Assembly: GCA_903632075.3 (NCBI GenBank)
Contig: CAHIKZ030000060.1
Span: forward strand, 176,001 to 240,000
DNA from: Acanthosepion pharaonis
Taxonomy: Eukaryota; Mollusca; Cephalopoda; Sepiida; Sepiidae
Length of the DNA stretch: 64,000 nt
Reading direction: 5' to 3'
This document shows, in pieces, positions 31,943-41,510 of the stretch (position 1 is its first letter; each line of letters starts with the position of its first letter). The position numbers were made by a program, and so were the translations under genes. Under the pieces are notes generated by a model that saw nothing but the letters and a program-made list of their open reading frames with translations, searched no databases and was not told the origin of the DNA.

Positions 31943-32556
31943 TCGCTGTATACAGCCAAGCCCTTTTGTGTGCTGTCCCTAAATTTGTTATTCATATTTA
32001 ATGGACACAGGGGAAAGTTTTAACATTAAGAAGCTTTTGTCCATCAAGGGGAATAGAGATCTTTACCACTTTTTCTATTATTAAGGAATATCTTTTATAG
32101 TGACAATCACTGGTTGTAGCTGAAGTAAATACTGTAATTTCTCTATTATTATTTTTAATGTCTGGGTAAGAAAAAATATTTGTGTACTTTGAAAAAGCAA
32201 TTTCACAGAATAGCCCCCCCTCCCCCCAAGTATATTTTCTACTTTTTCTAGTACGATCAAAAAGCCTTTAAAAGAAAAGATAAATTTTGATATTTCGTCT
32301 GGTTTTTGAAAGTGAACCAGGCTGAGTACTTTTCAGCGTGTCCTTGTAATTATTTACTGGAAAATTCTCAAGAAAAAATTCATTTTTTTGTCTTTTTTTT
32401 TTTTTGCTTTCTTATACTAATTGCTATTTAGGAGTTACTGTACATGACCAGATGATAACAGATAATGAAAACTTTTTTTTTTGTTTTTTTTTTTTTTTAA
32501 ATTGAGTATGTTGCAAAATAAACATTTCTAAGTTTGGCATTTAATTTCCATCATTT

Positions 32557-32622
<66 letters not shown>

Positions 32623-32624
32623 AT
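32557..32624. repeat. (TA)n tract with imperfect palindromic flanks
   Basis: A long TA run interrupted twice; the flanks 'ccatcattttatata' and 'tataatgaaatgg' are imperfect reverse complements. Confidence 0.75.
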
Positions 32625-32918
32625 GAAATGGATTGAGTCTGACAATTATTTTAATATATTTATTGTTTATACATTATTTTTATAGATACAAATATTTAAG
32701 TAAATGCTCTATTTATAATAAACAGTATTAAGAACATTTACCGGCCTGAATGTCCGAGAAATTTCATAGAAAATGTGTCCTCCGACAGGTATCAGACCTG
32801 TATCCTATATGGAACTGTCATATACCCTGACGTGCTATACCATTTAGCTACAAAGGAAGCATCTAATTAGCAAGGTTGAATTACTGCTTTTAAACTACAA
32901 ATTTCCCATGACTTCTTT

Positions 32919-32921
<3 letters not shown>

Positions 32922-32957
<36 letters not shown>
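32922..32957. repeat. (TA)n microsatellite
   Basis: About 18 TA units. Further TA runs in this part lie at 33250-33270, 33682-33718 and 34311-34348. Confidence 0.9.
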
Positions 32958-32960
<3 letters not shown>

Positions 32961-33040
32961 GCTGAGTTAAGCGCTGAGTGATGACAATCTTTATTTGAAC
33001 ACAATCATCAGGATGGAAGATTGTGGTTAAGACTGAAACA

Positions 33041-33160
33041 CTGTCACCACTTGGTGTTAACCGCAGTGTCCACTTCTTTACTGTCACCACTTGGTGTTAA
33101 CCGCAGTGTCCACTTCTTTACTGTCACCACTTGGTGTTAACCGCAGTGTCCACTTCTTTA
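33041..33160. repeat. perfect 3 x 40-bp tandem repeat
   Basis: Three identical 40-bp units starting CTGTCACCACTTGGTGTTAA. The unit contains CACCACTTGGTG, a 12-bp near-palindrome. Confidence 0.95.
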
Positions 33161-33270
33161 TTTTATATTCACATAGTCTATTCTTGATATTGTGCACTTT
33201 TAGCCATAAATATATTACATCTTAAAACTATATTTTTATCATGTCTGTCTATATATATATATATATATAT

Positions 33271-33350
33271 TCAAAAAGAAAGAGGAGATTTCAAAAGTTA
33301 AAAAAAATGCTGAGAAACAGAAACACATTCGACACATGACTGGATAGGAA
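33271..33350 (+). mobile_element. left end of a Tc1/mariner-type element (solo)
   Basis: 'attcaaaaagaaagagg', 'agatttcaaaag' and 'gaaacacattcgacacatga' match the left terminus at 33719-33800. It too starts at the edge of a TA run. The sequence after 33350 does not follow that element. Confidence 0.55.
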
Positions 33351-33675
33351 AACTTCTTGTAGTTTGTGGCCATTTTTAGGGTTGACACGAATTATATATG
33401 ATAGCTGGCCACTCGTATTCGAGGATATCTAACTACTGGGGTGGCTCGCCGATCCCTATTGCTGATGCTTACTCAGGCACATTTGTGTTTGCTTTATACC
33501 CACCTGTTGTTTATACTGCAACTATGCTGAGCAGACCTTAGTTACAGTTCCTAGGAGAGAGCATGTTACCTAGTGTGATCAAGGCCAGCACGCCCAAGCC
33601 CTCAGCCATGATGACTTGTGACTTTGTCCTAGCACAGCTATCGATGACTCACAAGAGTTCTGTCTAAATACTAAC

Positions 33676-33718
<43 letters not shown>

Positions 33719-33721
<3 letters not shown>

Positions 33722-34306
33722 TTATTCAAAAAGAAATAGCATATTTCAAAAATGTAATAAAAACAACTGCTAAGAGACTGAAACACATTCAACACATTAC
33801 TGGTTAGGAAAGGTTTCAAAGTTATTAAAAGAAATCAAAATTTTTTTTGAATCTTCTTTAAATATTTCTTTTTTTTTTTTTTTTTTTTTCAGATTGTGTA
33901 TAAATTTAAATTGTTATAATTTGTATCAACCCTTAAAATGACCACACCACAAGAGATGTCATTTTGTGTACTGCAATTTGCAAAGTGTAAATTTTTATCT
34001 GTGGGGTTATATTAAAGCGTGTTCCACCTATGCCTGCTACTCTTGAAGATTTGAGACATCAAATTGTTGAAGCTATGAAGTCAATATCCACAGATCAATT
34101 GATTTGAGTGTGGCAAGAATTGGAATACTGTTTCAATGTTTGTCACACAACCCATGGTGCTCATGTTGAGTAAATACAAATTGAACAAGCTTAAAATAAT
34201 AAGCTTTGAACCATTTATTATCCATTAATGTGTTGAATGAGTTTCTATCTCGTAGAATTTGTTTTCATTTAATTTTCAAAATCTGCTCGTTCTTTTTGAA
34301 TAAGTC

Positions 34307-34307
<1 letters not shown>
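33719..34307 (+). mobile_element. Tc1/mariner-type element, internally deleted, in (TA)n
   Basis: Left terminus 'ggttattcaaaaagaaatag'; right terminus, inverted, 'gacttattcaaaaagaacga'. The inverted similarity extends to about 75 bp ('aaacacattcaacacatta' near the left, the same inverted near 34230). Both ends abut TA runs, as expected for TA-targeting transposases. Inside are the first and last parts of a transposase only. Confidence 0.7.
33938..34173 (+). pseudogene. transposase remnant (N- and C-terminal pieces)
   Basis: From ATG at 33938: MTTPQEMSFCVLQFAKCKF, an N-terminal helix like the DNA-binding start of IS630/Tc1/mariner-type transposases. From about 34012, in another frame: RVPPMPATLEDLRHQIVEAM, KSISTDQLI, a stop, VWQELEYCFNVCHTTHGAHV then E and a stop at 34171. 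The 'P-P-x-P-x-T ... L-x-Y-x-x-x-x-C-x-x-T-x-G-A-H' terminus is a C-terminal signature in this superfamily. The catalytic DDE core between is gone. The orientation fits the element ends. Confidence 0.6.
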
Positions 34308-34350
<43 letters not shown>

Positions 34351-34359
34351 TATTTTCTT

Positions 34360-34790
34360 ACAGTAGTGTTCACCCTGGAGATACCTCAAGGTAGAGGGTT
34401 ACAGTGTAAGATTTACAAATTCTGTAGATATGTGCAGAAGGTAACAGTTAACAATAGACATGAAATGGTTAACTCTAGACTTGAAAGGGTTAGTGATCGG
34501 GGAATCGGCCTCTTGGGAGTAAGTTCTACAAGACAGCCGTTTGTGGGAAGAAATTCATGGAACTTATATCTCAACAGAGAGATATGAAAAGAATGACGTT
34601 GGTTTTCTCCAATGTGTTTGGCATGGCAGACCTTAATTGTGAAGATTAGAAGTGGTGGCACCAAGGAGTGCAGTTTATCTGAACACTCACCACGGAAATA
34701 ACGGTAGCACAATGAGAGGCTTGCAACATCTCGTCTGTGAGAAAGGGGTTGCAGAGTGAAGAATAATTTGTCACCTACAAGGACATGGAA
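34360..34790 (-). pseudogene. LINE-B reverse transcriptase C-terminal region (best copy)
   Basis: The minus-strand frame 34712-34413 starts CYRYFRGECSDKLHSLVPP, matching the block 'L-F-Y-K-Y-F-H-G-N-C-S-D-E-L' that follows the polymerase in jockey/CR1-like LINEs, and just upstream is RRDVASLSL-like sequence. The frame then passes through KVCHAKHIGENQRHSFHI and later residues that are partly out of frame. There is no palm or endonuclease. It begins at the edge of a TA run. Confidence 0.65.
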
Positions 34791-35261
34791 ACATTTTTGG
34801 ACTCTATCGACAGCAGACAGTGAAGACCAAGATAAATTTAAGTTGTTTTTTTTTAGTATGTTTGTTCACAAACCACTTATGAACTAATGTAAAGTTTGTG
34901 TAAAGCTGTTTACAATATTATGTATATTGAGCCTGTATATTTGTTAATTGTAGAATATATTTAATACACCAGTTCTTTAGCGGTGAAATTTAATGTAAAT
35001 CTTTGTAGGGGTCTTGTGATCATGACTTGGTATCTTAGCAAGAACCATCCTTTTTTTCAAGATTCAGGAATTGGCACTACATAATTACAAAGAACTACTA
35101 TCAAATAACAGAAAGGAAATTACTTGAAGACTTTCGACAGCAGCAACAAAAATGGATATCCCATTTATCTCAATAGGAAAATTCTGACATAATGAAAATG
35201 TTGATATTCCAAACAAAAGATTAGGAAGGAAACCTCTATCAGTACTGAAAATAGCAATAAG

Positions 35262-35850
35262 AGTTAAGATGAGGATGATAGTTCGAACAATGTAAATAGT
35301 GTAGATAATACCTCATCTCTGAAATATAGACAGAAATATACACAGATACTGAAGAGTTAATGGATATCTGTCTATATTTCTCAGATGAGGTATTGTAACT
35401 ATTTACACTATTTACATTGTTTGGACTGTTGTCCTCATCTTTATTGTTATATTCACAGTCTATATTTCTGAGATGAGGGATTGTAACTATTTACACAATT
35501 TACATTGTTTGGACTGTTGTCCTCATCTTTATTGTTATATTCACAGTCTATATTTCTAAGATGAGGTATTGTAACTATTTACACTATTTACATTGTTTGG
35601 ACTGTTGTCCTCATCTTTATTGTCATATTCACAGTCTATATATCTCAGATGAGGTATTGTAACTATTTACACTATTTACATTGTTTGGACTGTTGTCCTC
35701 ATCTTTATTGCCATATTCACAATCTATATTTCTGAGATGAGGTCTTGTAACTATTTACACTATTTACATTGTTTGGACTGTTGTCCTCTTTATTGTCATA
35801 TTCACAGTCTATATTTCTAAGATGAGGTATTGTAGCTATTTACACAAATT
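35262..35850. repeat. family J tail array with head-to-head junction
   Basis: 35262-35352 is one J tail unit in plus orientation ('aagatgaggatgatagttcg' to 'cctcatct' and 'gaaatatagacag'). From about 35367 to 35850 some 5-6 units of about 88 bp run in the opposite orientation ('tatatttctNagatgaggta', 'ggactgttgtcctcatcttt'). The turn is near 35353-35366. Confidence 0.85.
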
Positions 35851-35924
35851 TTCCATTTGTCATTAATTTTCCTAACATTTACATATATTTTACCAAAGCA
35901 TTATAAGTTATTTTTTTTTAATCA

Positions 35925-36010
35925 GTTTCACCCAAAGCAAATCAGTAAAGGCATGAAGACACGAGGGGTCACTAGGTGTAGAAGAATTAGGAATAGAAAG
36001 ATTAAAATGT
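35925..36010 (-). mobile_element. LINE-A 3' end, minus strand, short
   Basis: T-run, 'cagtttcacccaaagc', 'aggcatgaagacacgaggg'. Only the terminus remains. Confidence 0.55.
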
Positions 36011-36400
36011 CTTTGTCTTTGAATCAATGTTTTGGCTGTTAATGCAGGACACTTCAGGAAATTTTGACCTGAATCTTTTGAAGGAGTAGATTGCTGTTGT
36101 TCTGTTGTCCATGTTTAAGGATATTTCATCATGTTTCATTTTTTTTTTTTTTAGAACTACTCAGTGATTGCTAGTCCTGTTTCCATTGAGTCCGAGTCTG
36201 TACTAACCAGCCCAGGGATTGAGCTCAATATGCCACCAAATCCAAAATAACTGAGCTATTGACCTGAATGTAATTCATGAATCTGGTAGTATAGTAATTG
36301 TGAGTTTAGTCCCCGGGCCAGGTCATACAAACTCAATGGGAACAGGATTAGCAGTAACTGGGTAGTAATAGAAAGAGAACTTATATCCTATTTTAGTGGA

Positions 36401-36640
36401 ATAATTCATTTTAACCGATGTCCCATTTTGCTGAAATTATTCATTTTAACCGATGTCCCATTTTGCTGGAATAATTCATTTTAACCGATGTCCCATTTTG
36501 CTGGAATAATTCATTTTAACCGATGTCCCATTTTGCTGGAATAATTCATTTTAACCGATTTCCCATTTTGCTGGAATAATTCATTTTAACCGATGTCCCA
36601 TTTTGCTGGAATAATTCATTGTCATTGATGGCCCATTTAA
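36401..36640. repeat. minisatellite, 35-bp unit, ~6.5 copies
   Basis: Unit starts ATAATTCATTTTAACCGATG and ends with TCCCATTTTGCTGGA. Six full units (36401-36610) differ at only a few bases, followed by a decayed seventh. Confidence 0.95.
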
Positions 36641-37309
36641 ACAGCATCAGCTGTACCTGTTTATCAATTTTTTTTTTCTAAACTGCACACCATTATTCCA
36701 GATGACACTCCATTTTCTTAACATTCTCTCCCACATTTTTTTTTTGTTCTGAAACAAATTAATTTTGAACAAATTTTTCAACCTACCATTTTATTCAAGA
36801 CTGATGAATAAGTATTAAATGTAAATTACATTTCTTAGATCCAAAGTGTTGTCGATATTTTGTAAAATCTTAGTGTATATTTACTAAAAGGTTATCAGCC
36901 AGATTTACTAAGAGTACATGCAGCTCTAAAACTATCCATTCTTTTAAAGATTTTGTAACCTTTTCTTCCTTCCTCAATCTCCCTCCCTTTTCAGATATTT
37001 GCATGAGTTTGCAAACCATCTTAGAATTACACTGGCAAATGGAACAAGCATAATGCCGCTGAGTTAATGTTACATGCTCATTGCCGGAAGTAAACTGCCT
37101 GACTTTGGCTTACAGGCTTTTACTCTATACAAATATTGCATTTGCATCTAAATGTTTAAAATGCATCTAAAAGAAAAAAAAAAAGTAAATATATAGGTAG
37201 ACAAACATGTGTATAAAAATGTTGTGACTTCACAGTGAAGATTCAAAAATTTACTGAATGTGTGATATTTTCTTTTTTTTTTCATTTTATTTTGATGCCA
37301 CATCTTTCA

Positions 37310-37600
37310 TGTCATTAATAATCATGGCTTTCCACAGCATCCATTAGCTATGAATTGGTATGGGTTATTTGGAAAGATAATGGAGTAGTCTTGTTGCCTT
37401 CTACATGGTTTGCTATACAGAATTTTCCTTTTCTTATACTGTTTGCCACTCAATGCTAGAGAGCCCAGTCTACCCTACTATTTAACCTATATCCCTTGAA
37501 TTAAATACTATTGCTCCTTTAGGACATCGTTAATCATGTCTCTTCATAAATTCCTTTCCTTTATCATTTGTGAATTACAGTATTTGTCAACATCAAGAAC
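37310..37600 (-). pseudogene. probable RTE-like LINE / SINE mixture
   Basis: Minus-strand 'aatcatgtctcttcataaattc' (about 37530) and 'aatcatggctttccacag' (37320) resemble the RTE-like terminus (R-K-L-W-R-x-M-I). Between them 'tgctagagagcccagtctac' and 'cctactatttaac' resemble the T/S SINE core region. Too decayed to place boundaries. Confidence 0.35.
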
Positions 37601-37799
37601 TTGGATTTTCTTGTAATAAGTCTTGAAAATTTGCATCCTTGAGAACAAAGGTTACAGTTTTCGGAGGTCTATGCTAACCTCCATAGGAAGGTTATCTATG
37701 CCAGAATTCATGATCTTATGCAAATTCTCAAGATATTTTTGCGGTAAAAAATTGCTGACAAATATGGTAAATTGTTTAGAAAGATCATGGAGTGATTTC

Positions 37800-38020
37800 C
37801 TGTTGTCCTTTCCATGATTTTAAATTCATGGTTCTTTTTCCTGACTGTTTTTCACCAAGGCTAGAGAACTAAGTCTACCCTACTATTTAAGTCATCATAG
37901 CTGGGGAAGAAAATATGGATTCATGCCTTTCTCAAGAGATAAGTGCGAAAGTGAATGCAACAGACTAGATCAAAGATTTAACTCAGCTCACCCTCTCCAC
38001 TTTAACCTTTACACTGTCCA
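37800..38020 (-). mobile_element. decayed tRNA-type SINE
   Basis: Minus strand holds a B-box-like stretch, 'cctttctcaag', the core region ('catagctggggaagaa') and 'ctagagaactaagtctaccc', in the order of family T but diverged. Confidence 0.5.
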
Positions 38021-38393
38021 TAGTGATAAGATTTAAATTATCTTACATGCTTGATAAAATTATAGTGCTCCCATCTGTCAAACCCTTGAACACCAGTCAC
38101 ACTATTATGACATGCTCTCCAAGGGAGAGCATGTTCCCAAATGGTGCAGCACACCTCACAGGTATGGCTGAAGAGGATAGCAAGCAAGATGGAATGATTG
38201 AAAGAAAAAGATTTATAAACAGTTTCCAAAAATAAATATGATTTCAAAATTTAAAGTATTATTATGGATTACTTGTAATTGCATGCATGAGTCCCAGTAT
38301 AAATAGTTATAAATAATTATTGAGTGATTTTATCATAGGGATATTTTCTCGCATTATACCAAGTATTAAGAATATAGTAACTTCTGTCTGCAA

Positions 38394-38753
38394 TATTTAC
38401 ATTATTCAGACTATTGTCCTCATCTTTGTCGCCATATTTATTACGTTTTGGCCATTGTATGCTCTGGCCTTCTTCAGGGGGTTGGAATGTCGAACTTAAC
38501 CCTTTATTTCACTCACTGGAGTAGACTGTTCTAGTTCCACGTGCCATGTTTAATGGATGTTATTTATCAGTTGTCTCCTGTTAATTTCCCTCTGAAAGTT
38601 CACTACTGCCTTAACCGGGTATTGAACTCACACTCTTTAGGTCCTGTCACTGGATCTAACCAATGCCTTTATCCACTGGCGACAAAGATGAGGACAATAG
38701 TCCGAATAATGTAAATAATGTACATAATACCTCATCTTAGAAATATAGACAGA
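38394..38753 (-). mobile_element. family J element (PLE-derived), short copy 2
   Basis: 360 bp flanked by a perfect 12-bp duplication, TTCTGTCTGCAA at 38382-38393 and 38754-38765. Inverted arms of 41 bp (38394-38434 and 38679-38719, one mismatch) bound it; the right arm has 34 bp more tail outside. On the minus strand the body starts inside the A box ('agtggataaaggc'), so this copy is truncated at a different 5' point from the one at 10972, yet also carries inverted tail there. It ends CTGAAGAAGGCC(A)GAGC, GGCCAAAACGTAATAAATA and the tail. Confidence 0.9.
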
Positions 38754-39331
38754 TTCTGTCTGCAAATTGAAGGAGAGACTTATCAATGATAATGTTAAAA
38801 ATTTCTTGTATCATATTGTTGTAACCTTGGGAAGGTTACTGAATAGAATAATCACAAGAAGGTTGGTAATGAATGATAATTCTTGGGACAAGAGCAACAC
38901 ATATAAGATCTGCCAGCAGTGCATAGAAGTAGTAGTCAACTGCTAGAAGTGAGTCAAGTGAATTCCACAATGAATCTCCAACTGCAGACTGCAGACTAAC
39001 ACCTACAAAATTCACTACTGTATTTTTGGGAATGGGGGCATACCCATTTTTGTTTGTAGGTATGCTAAAACATATATAAAACAAAAATATGGTAATAACC
39101 CATATTCAAATTGTTCAGTAGGACTCCATGGATTTAACAATTGAAATCACTTATGGGCCAATAGGTAAATAAGAAATACAGCATGTTTTTGAGAAAGGTA
39201 GGAGAGTTGTTTCTCATTGCTTTCTGTAAAGTTTTGAATTCACAGTTGTCCATCTATGTTTGTTACCCTACCAAGGTAACAGAACCTAGTTTGTCATATT
39301 GTTTTACTCATAAAAGGGAGATAATGTTTTT

Positions 39332-39639
39332 TTTATTCATTTCACATCAAGTAAGGCAAGAAAGCTATGAAAAAGCAAGAGTTTACTTAGTGAAAGAAAC
39401 TGAGACAACGTTGAGGAGAGAGAAAGAGAACAATAAAAGAGCAAGGTTCAGGAAGACAAAACATGACGGTTGACATTGTATTTGAATTTTTGAAAATCAT
39501 AGTTGGCAGGAAGTCAAGAAGCTGGAAGAGAGTTCCACAGGTGAGAAGTGCAAGAAAAGAAACTGGAAGAGAGTTCCACAGGCAAGAAAAGAAACTATTA
39601 GAATAGAACTATATCTAGCTAAAGATGAGACCTAGTTAT
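39332..39639 (-). mobile_element. LINE-A, minus strand, 3' part (split by family J element)
   Basis: T-run, 'tcatttcacatcaagtaagg', 'gaagacaaaacatgacgg', 'tgacattgtatttgaatttt', up to 'gagacctagttat', which is the left copy of the target duplication. A 30-40 bp internal piece ('ctggaagagagttccacag') is duplicated. LINE-A sequence resumes at 40884. Confidence 0.7.
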
Positions 39640-40072
39640 TTATATTATTCGGACTATTGTCCACATCTTTGTCGCCATATTTATTACATTTCGGCCGTTG
39701 TATACTTCGGCCTTCTTCCAACCACCTTCTTCAGGTGGTTGGAATGTCGAACTGAACCCTTTATTTCCCTCACTGGGGTACAGTTCTAGTCACATGTGCC
39801 ATGTTTAATGGATGTTAATTCCCCCCTGAAAAGTTCTCCACTGCCTTAACCGAGTATTGAACTCACTCTTTGGGTCCTGTCACTGGATCTAACTGTGCCA
39901 TGTGTCTGCTTATGAATTTCTGGGTATTATAAACCTAATGTCTTCAGCAATCATTTTTTACCATTGCTCATATTGCAATTTTTGCTGTTATCATTGAATG
40001 TTTTTACCAGAGCTCATATTGCACTTTTTGTTGTTATTATTGCTTTTCTTTGGCACTCCTTATTACTGGTTC

Positions 40073-40357
40073 CTATATTGTATTCATTTCTATGTTTGGT
40101 TGGCTCAGGAGATTTTTGTGGCCTAGCATATGTGCTGATTCCTTAAGTTTATGAATTTTCCAATGGTGTTCTTTGTCTATGATCTCAACCTGATCCCACA
40201 GAGGGCAGTGATCTCTCTTTTCTCTCCATATGTGGTCAGCCACACCTGATTTTTCCACTTCCCCTCATGTTACAGCTTTCTGGTGTTCTTGAAGCCTTAC
40301 CTTAAGGCTACGACCTATCTCCCTTTTATATTTCTTTCCGCAGCTGCACGGGAAAAG
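40073..40357 (-). pseudogene. GIY-YIG endonuclease remnant of a Penelope-like element
   Basis: The endonuclease nicks the target to prime reverse transcription. The minus-strand frame from 40351 reads PCSCGKKYKREIGRSLKVRL, QEHQKAVT, an in-frame TGA at about 40265, then EKSGVADHIWREKRDHCPLW, DQVEIIDKEHHWKIHKLKES, AHMLGHKNLLSQPNIEMNTI and a stop. The CxCG..Y...GR.LK.R..EH block is the YIG-Arg half of the domain (canonical Y-I-G-E-T-G-R; here K and R replace I and G). The K-L-K-E Glu near residue 72 fits the metal-binding Glu of the family. The GIY strand and all of the reverse transcriptase are absent, being 5' of the truncation. Apart from one TGA the frame is open for 95 codons, so the copy is fairly young. 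Confidence 0.75.
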
Positions 40358-40870
40358 TAATAAATATGACGACAAAGATGAGGACAATAGTCCGAATAAT
40401 GTAAATAATGTACATAATACCTCATCTCAGAAATATAGAGAGATACTGAAAGATCGAAACGTTGTAATAAATATGGCGACCAAGATGAGAATAATAGTCC
40501 GAATAATGTAACTAGTGTACATAATACCTCATCTCAGAAATATAGACAGATACTGAAAGGCCGAACTGTTGTAATAAATTTGGCGACAAAGATGAGGACA
40601 ATAGTCCGAATAATGTAAATAGTATACATAATACCTCATCTCAGAAATATAGACAGATACTGAAAGGCGAAACGTTGTAATAAATATGGCGACAAAGATG
40701 AGGGACAATAGTCGAATAATGTAAATAGTATACATAATACCTCATCTCAGAAATATAGACAGATGCTGAAAGGCGAAACGTAATAAATATGGCGGCAAAG
40801 ATGAGGATAATAGTCCGAATAATGTAAATAGTGTACATAATACCTCATCTCAGAAATATAAACAGATACT
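40358..40870 (+). repeat. family J tail units, ~107 bp x ~5
   Basis: Each unit: TAATAAATATGGCGACAAAG, ATGAGGACAATAGTCCGAAT, AATGTAAATAGTGTACATAA, TACCTCATCTCAGAAATATA, GACAGATACTGAAAGGCCGA, AACGTTG. This is the longer unit form; the 88-bp form of 42475-45640 lacks most of CTGAAAGGCCGAAACGTTGTAA. Orientation is opposite to the J element to which it is joined. Confidence 0.9.
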
Positions 40871-40883
40871 GAGACCTAGTTAT

Positions 40884-41110
40884 CAAACTAGTAGTAGGCT
40901 TAAATTGTTGTGGTTGAATTACCAAGGAGGAAAACTCATCTGAAGATTTATGATGAAAATATTTATAGAAATAGCATAGGGAAGCTCTTCATTACAGTGA
41001 TAGGAAAGTGAATAAAGCTGACATGATGGGTCAGGAACAGTAGCATTGCAAATGCTGGTAAAATGGTCGGTTCCTGATATCACTTTTGTAAGTATCTGAC
41101 ACATTCTTCT
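40884..41110 (-). mobile_element. LINE-A, minus strand, continuation
   Basis: Starts 'caaactagtagtaggcttaa', aligned with 'ccaatctagtattatgctta' at 48722, and goes on to 'gatgaaaatatttatag' (the F-H-G codons). It is the 5' side of the LINE-A copy split by the J element. Confidence 0.6.
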
Positions 41111-41399
41111 ATACTTTATCTTTAAGTCAGATCAGACCAAAAATAGAACATTTGTACAATATCTGGACTGGAACTACCCAGTCTTCACTTGGCTGTCTTG
41201 ATAGAACTCCAAAGAATCTAAATGACCGTGTGAGTGATGAAATGGAATACTGCTGCCTAGTATTCACTTTCCAGTTTTGATAGAGTTCAAAAGTGTCACC
41301 ATGTTCTTACAGGTGATTAATTTATTTTCCACAGATTAAATGTCATGAGCCTATCGCTATTAGAAAAATCTACCCTAGTGGACTATATAAAAAAATTGG

Positions 41400-41510
41400 T
41401 TCAAAATTCCAACGTATGACAGCTGAAGAAGGCTGGAGCATACACTGGCCAAAATGTGAATATGGCATTAGAGCTGAGGACAGTAGTCTGAATAGTGTAA
41501 AAAATTTTAT
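41400..41510 (+). mobile_element. diverged family J 3' end
   Basis: GCTGAAGAAGGCTGGAGCAT, CACTGGCCAAAATGTG, then GAGCTGAGGACAGTAGTCTG. Same order as J but older. Confidence 0.55.

Larger units (their letters stand above)
39640..40870 (-). mobile_element. family J: Penelope-like element copy with GIY-YIG domain
   Basis: 1,231 bp flanked by a perfect 13-bp duplication, GAGACCTAGTTAT at 39627-39639 and 40871-40883, inside a LINE-A copy whose sequence continues on both sides. On the minus strand: about five tail units in inverted orientation (40870-40358), directly joined to a GIY-YIG-like endonuclease remnant (40357-40073), about 165 bp of 3' flank, a decayed tRNA-like block ('acacatggcacag', B box 'gagttcaatactcgg'), 'agaactgtaccccagtg', CTGAAGAAGG (locally duplicated), CGGCCGAAATG, 'taataaatatggcgac' and the tail. 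PLEs encode reverse transcriptase plus GIY-YIG endonuclease, and copies often carry inverted terminal sequence. This copy is 5'-truncated within the endonuclease. It ties the short J elements and the satellite arrays to a PLE. Confidence 0.85.

Noticed and set aside
36401..36640. CRISPR-like direct repeats
   Set aside because: Units are joined head to tail without spacers and the DNA is clearly animal; it is a minisatellite. The same holds for the J tail arrays.
38394..38753. Classic MITE or foldback DNA transposon
   Set aside because: Inverted arms are present, but the right arm is not terminal, the 5' point differs among copies, and target duplications vary (12, 12, 13, about 14 bp), which fits retroposition.
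40358..40870. Active hammerhead ribozyme
   Set aside because: The essential C3 is A and A15.1 is U in the units read, so I report only a hammerhead-like core.
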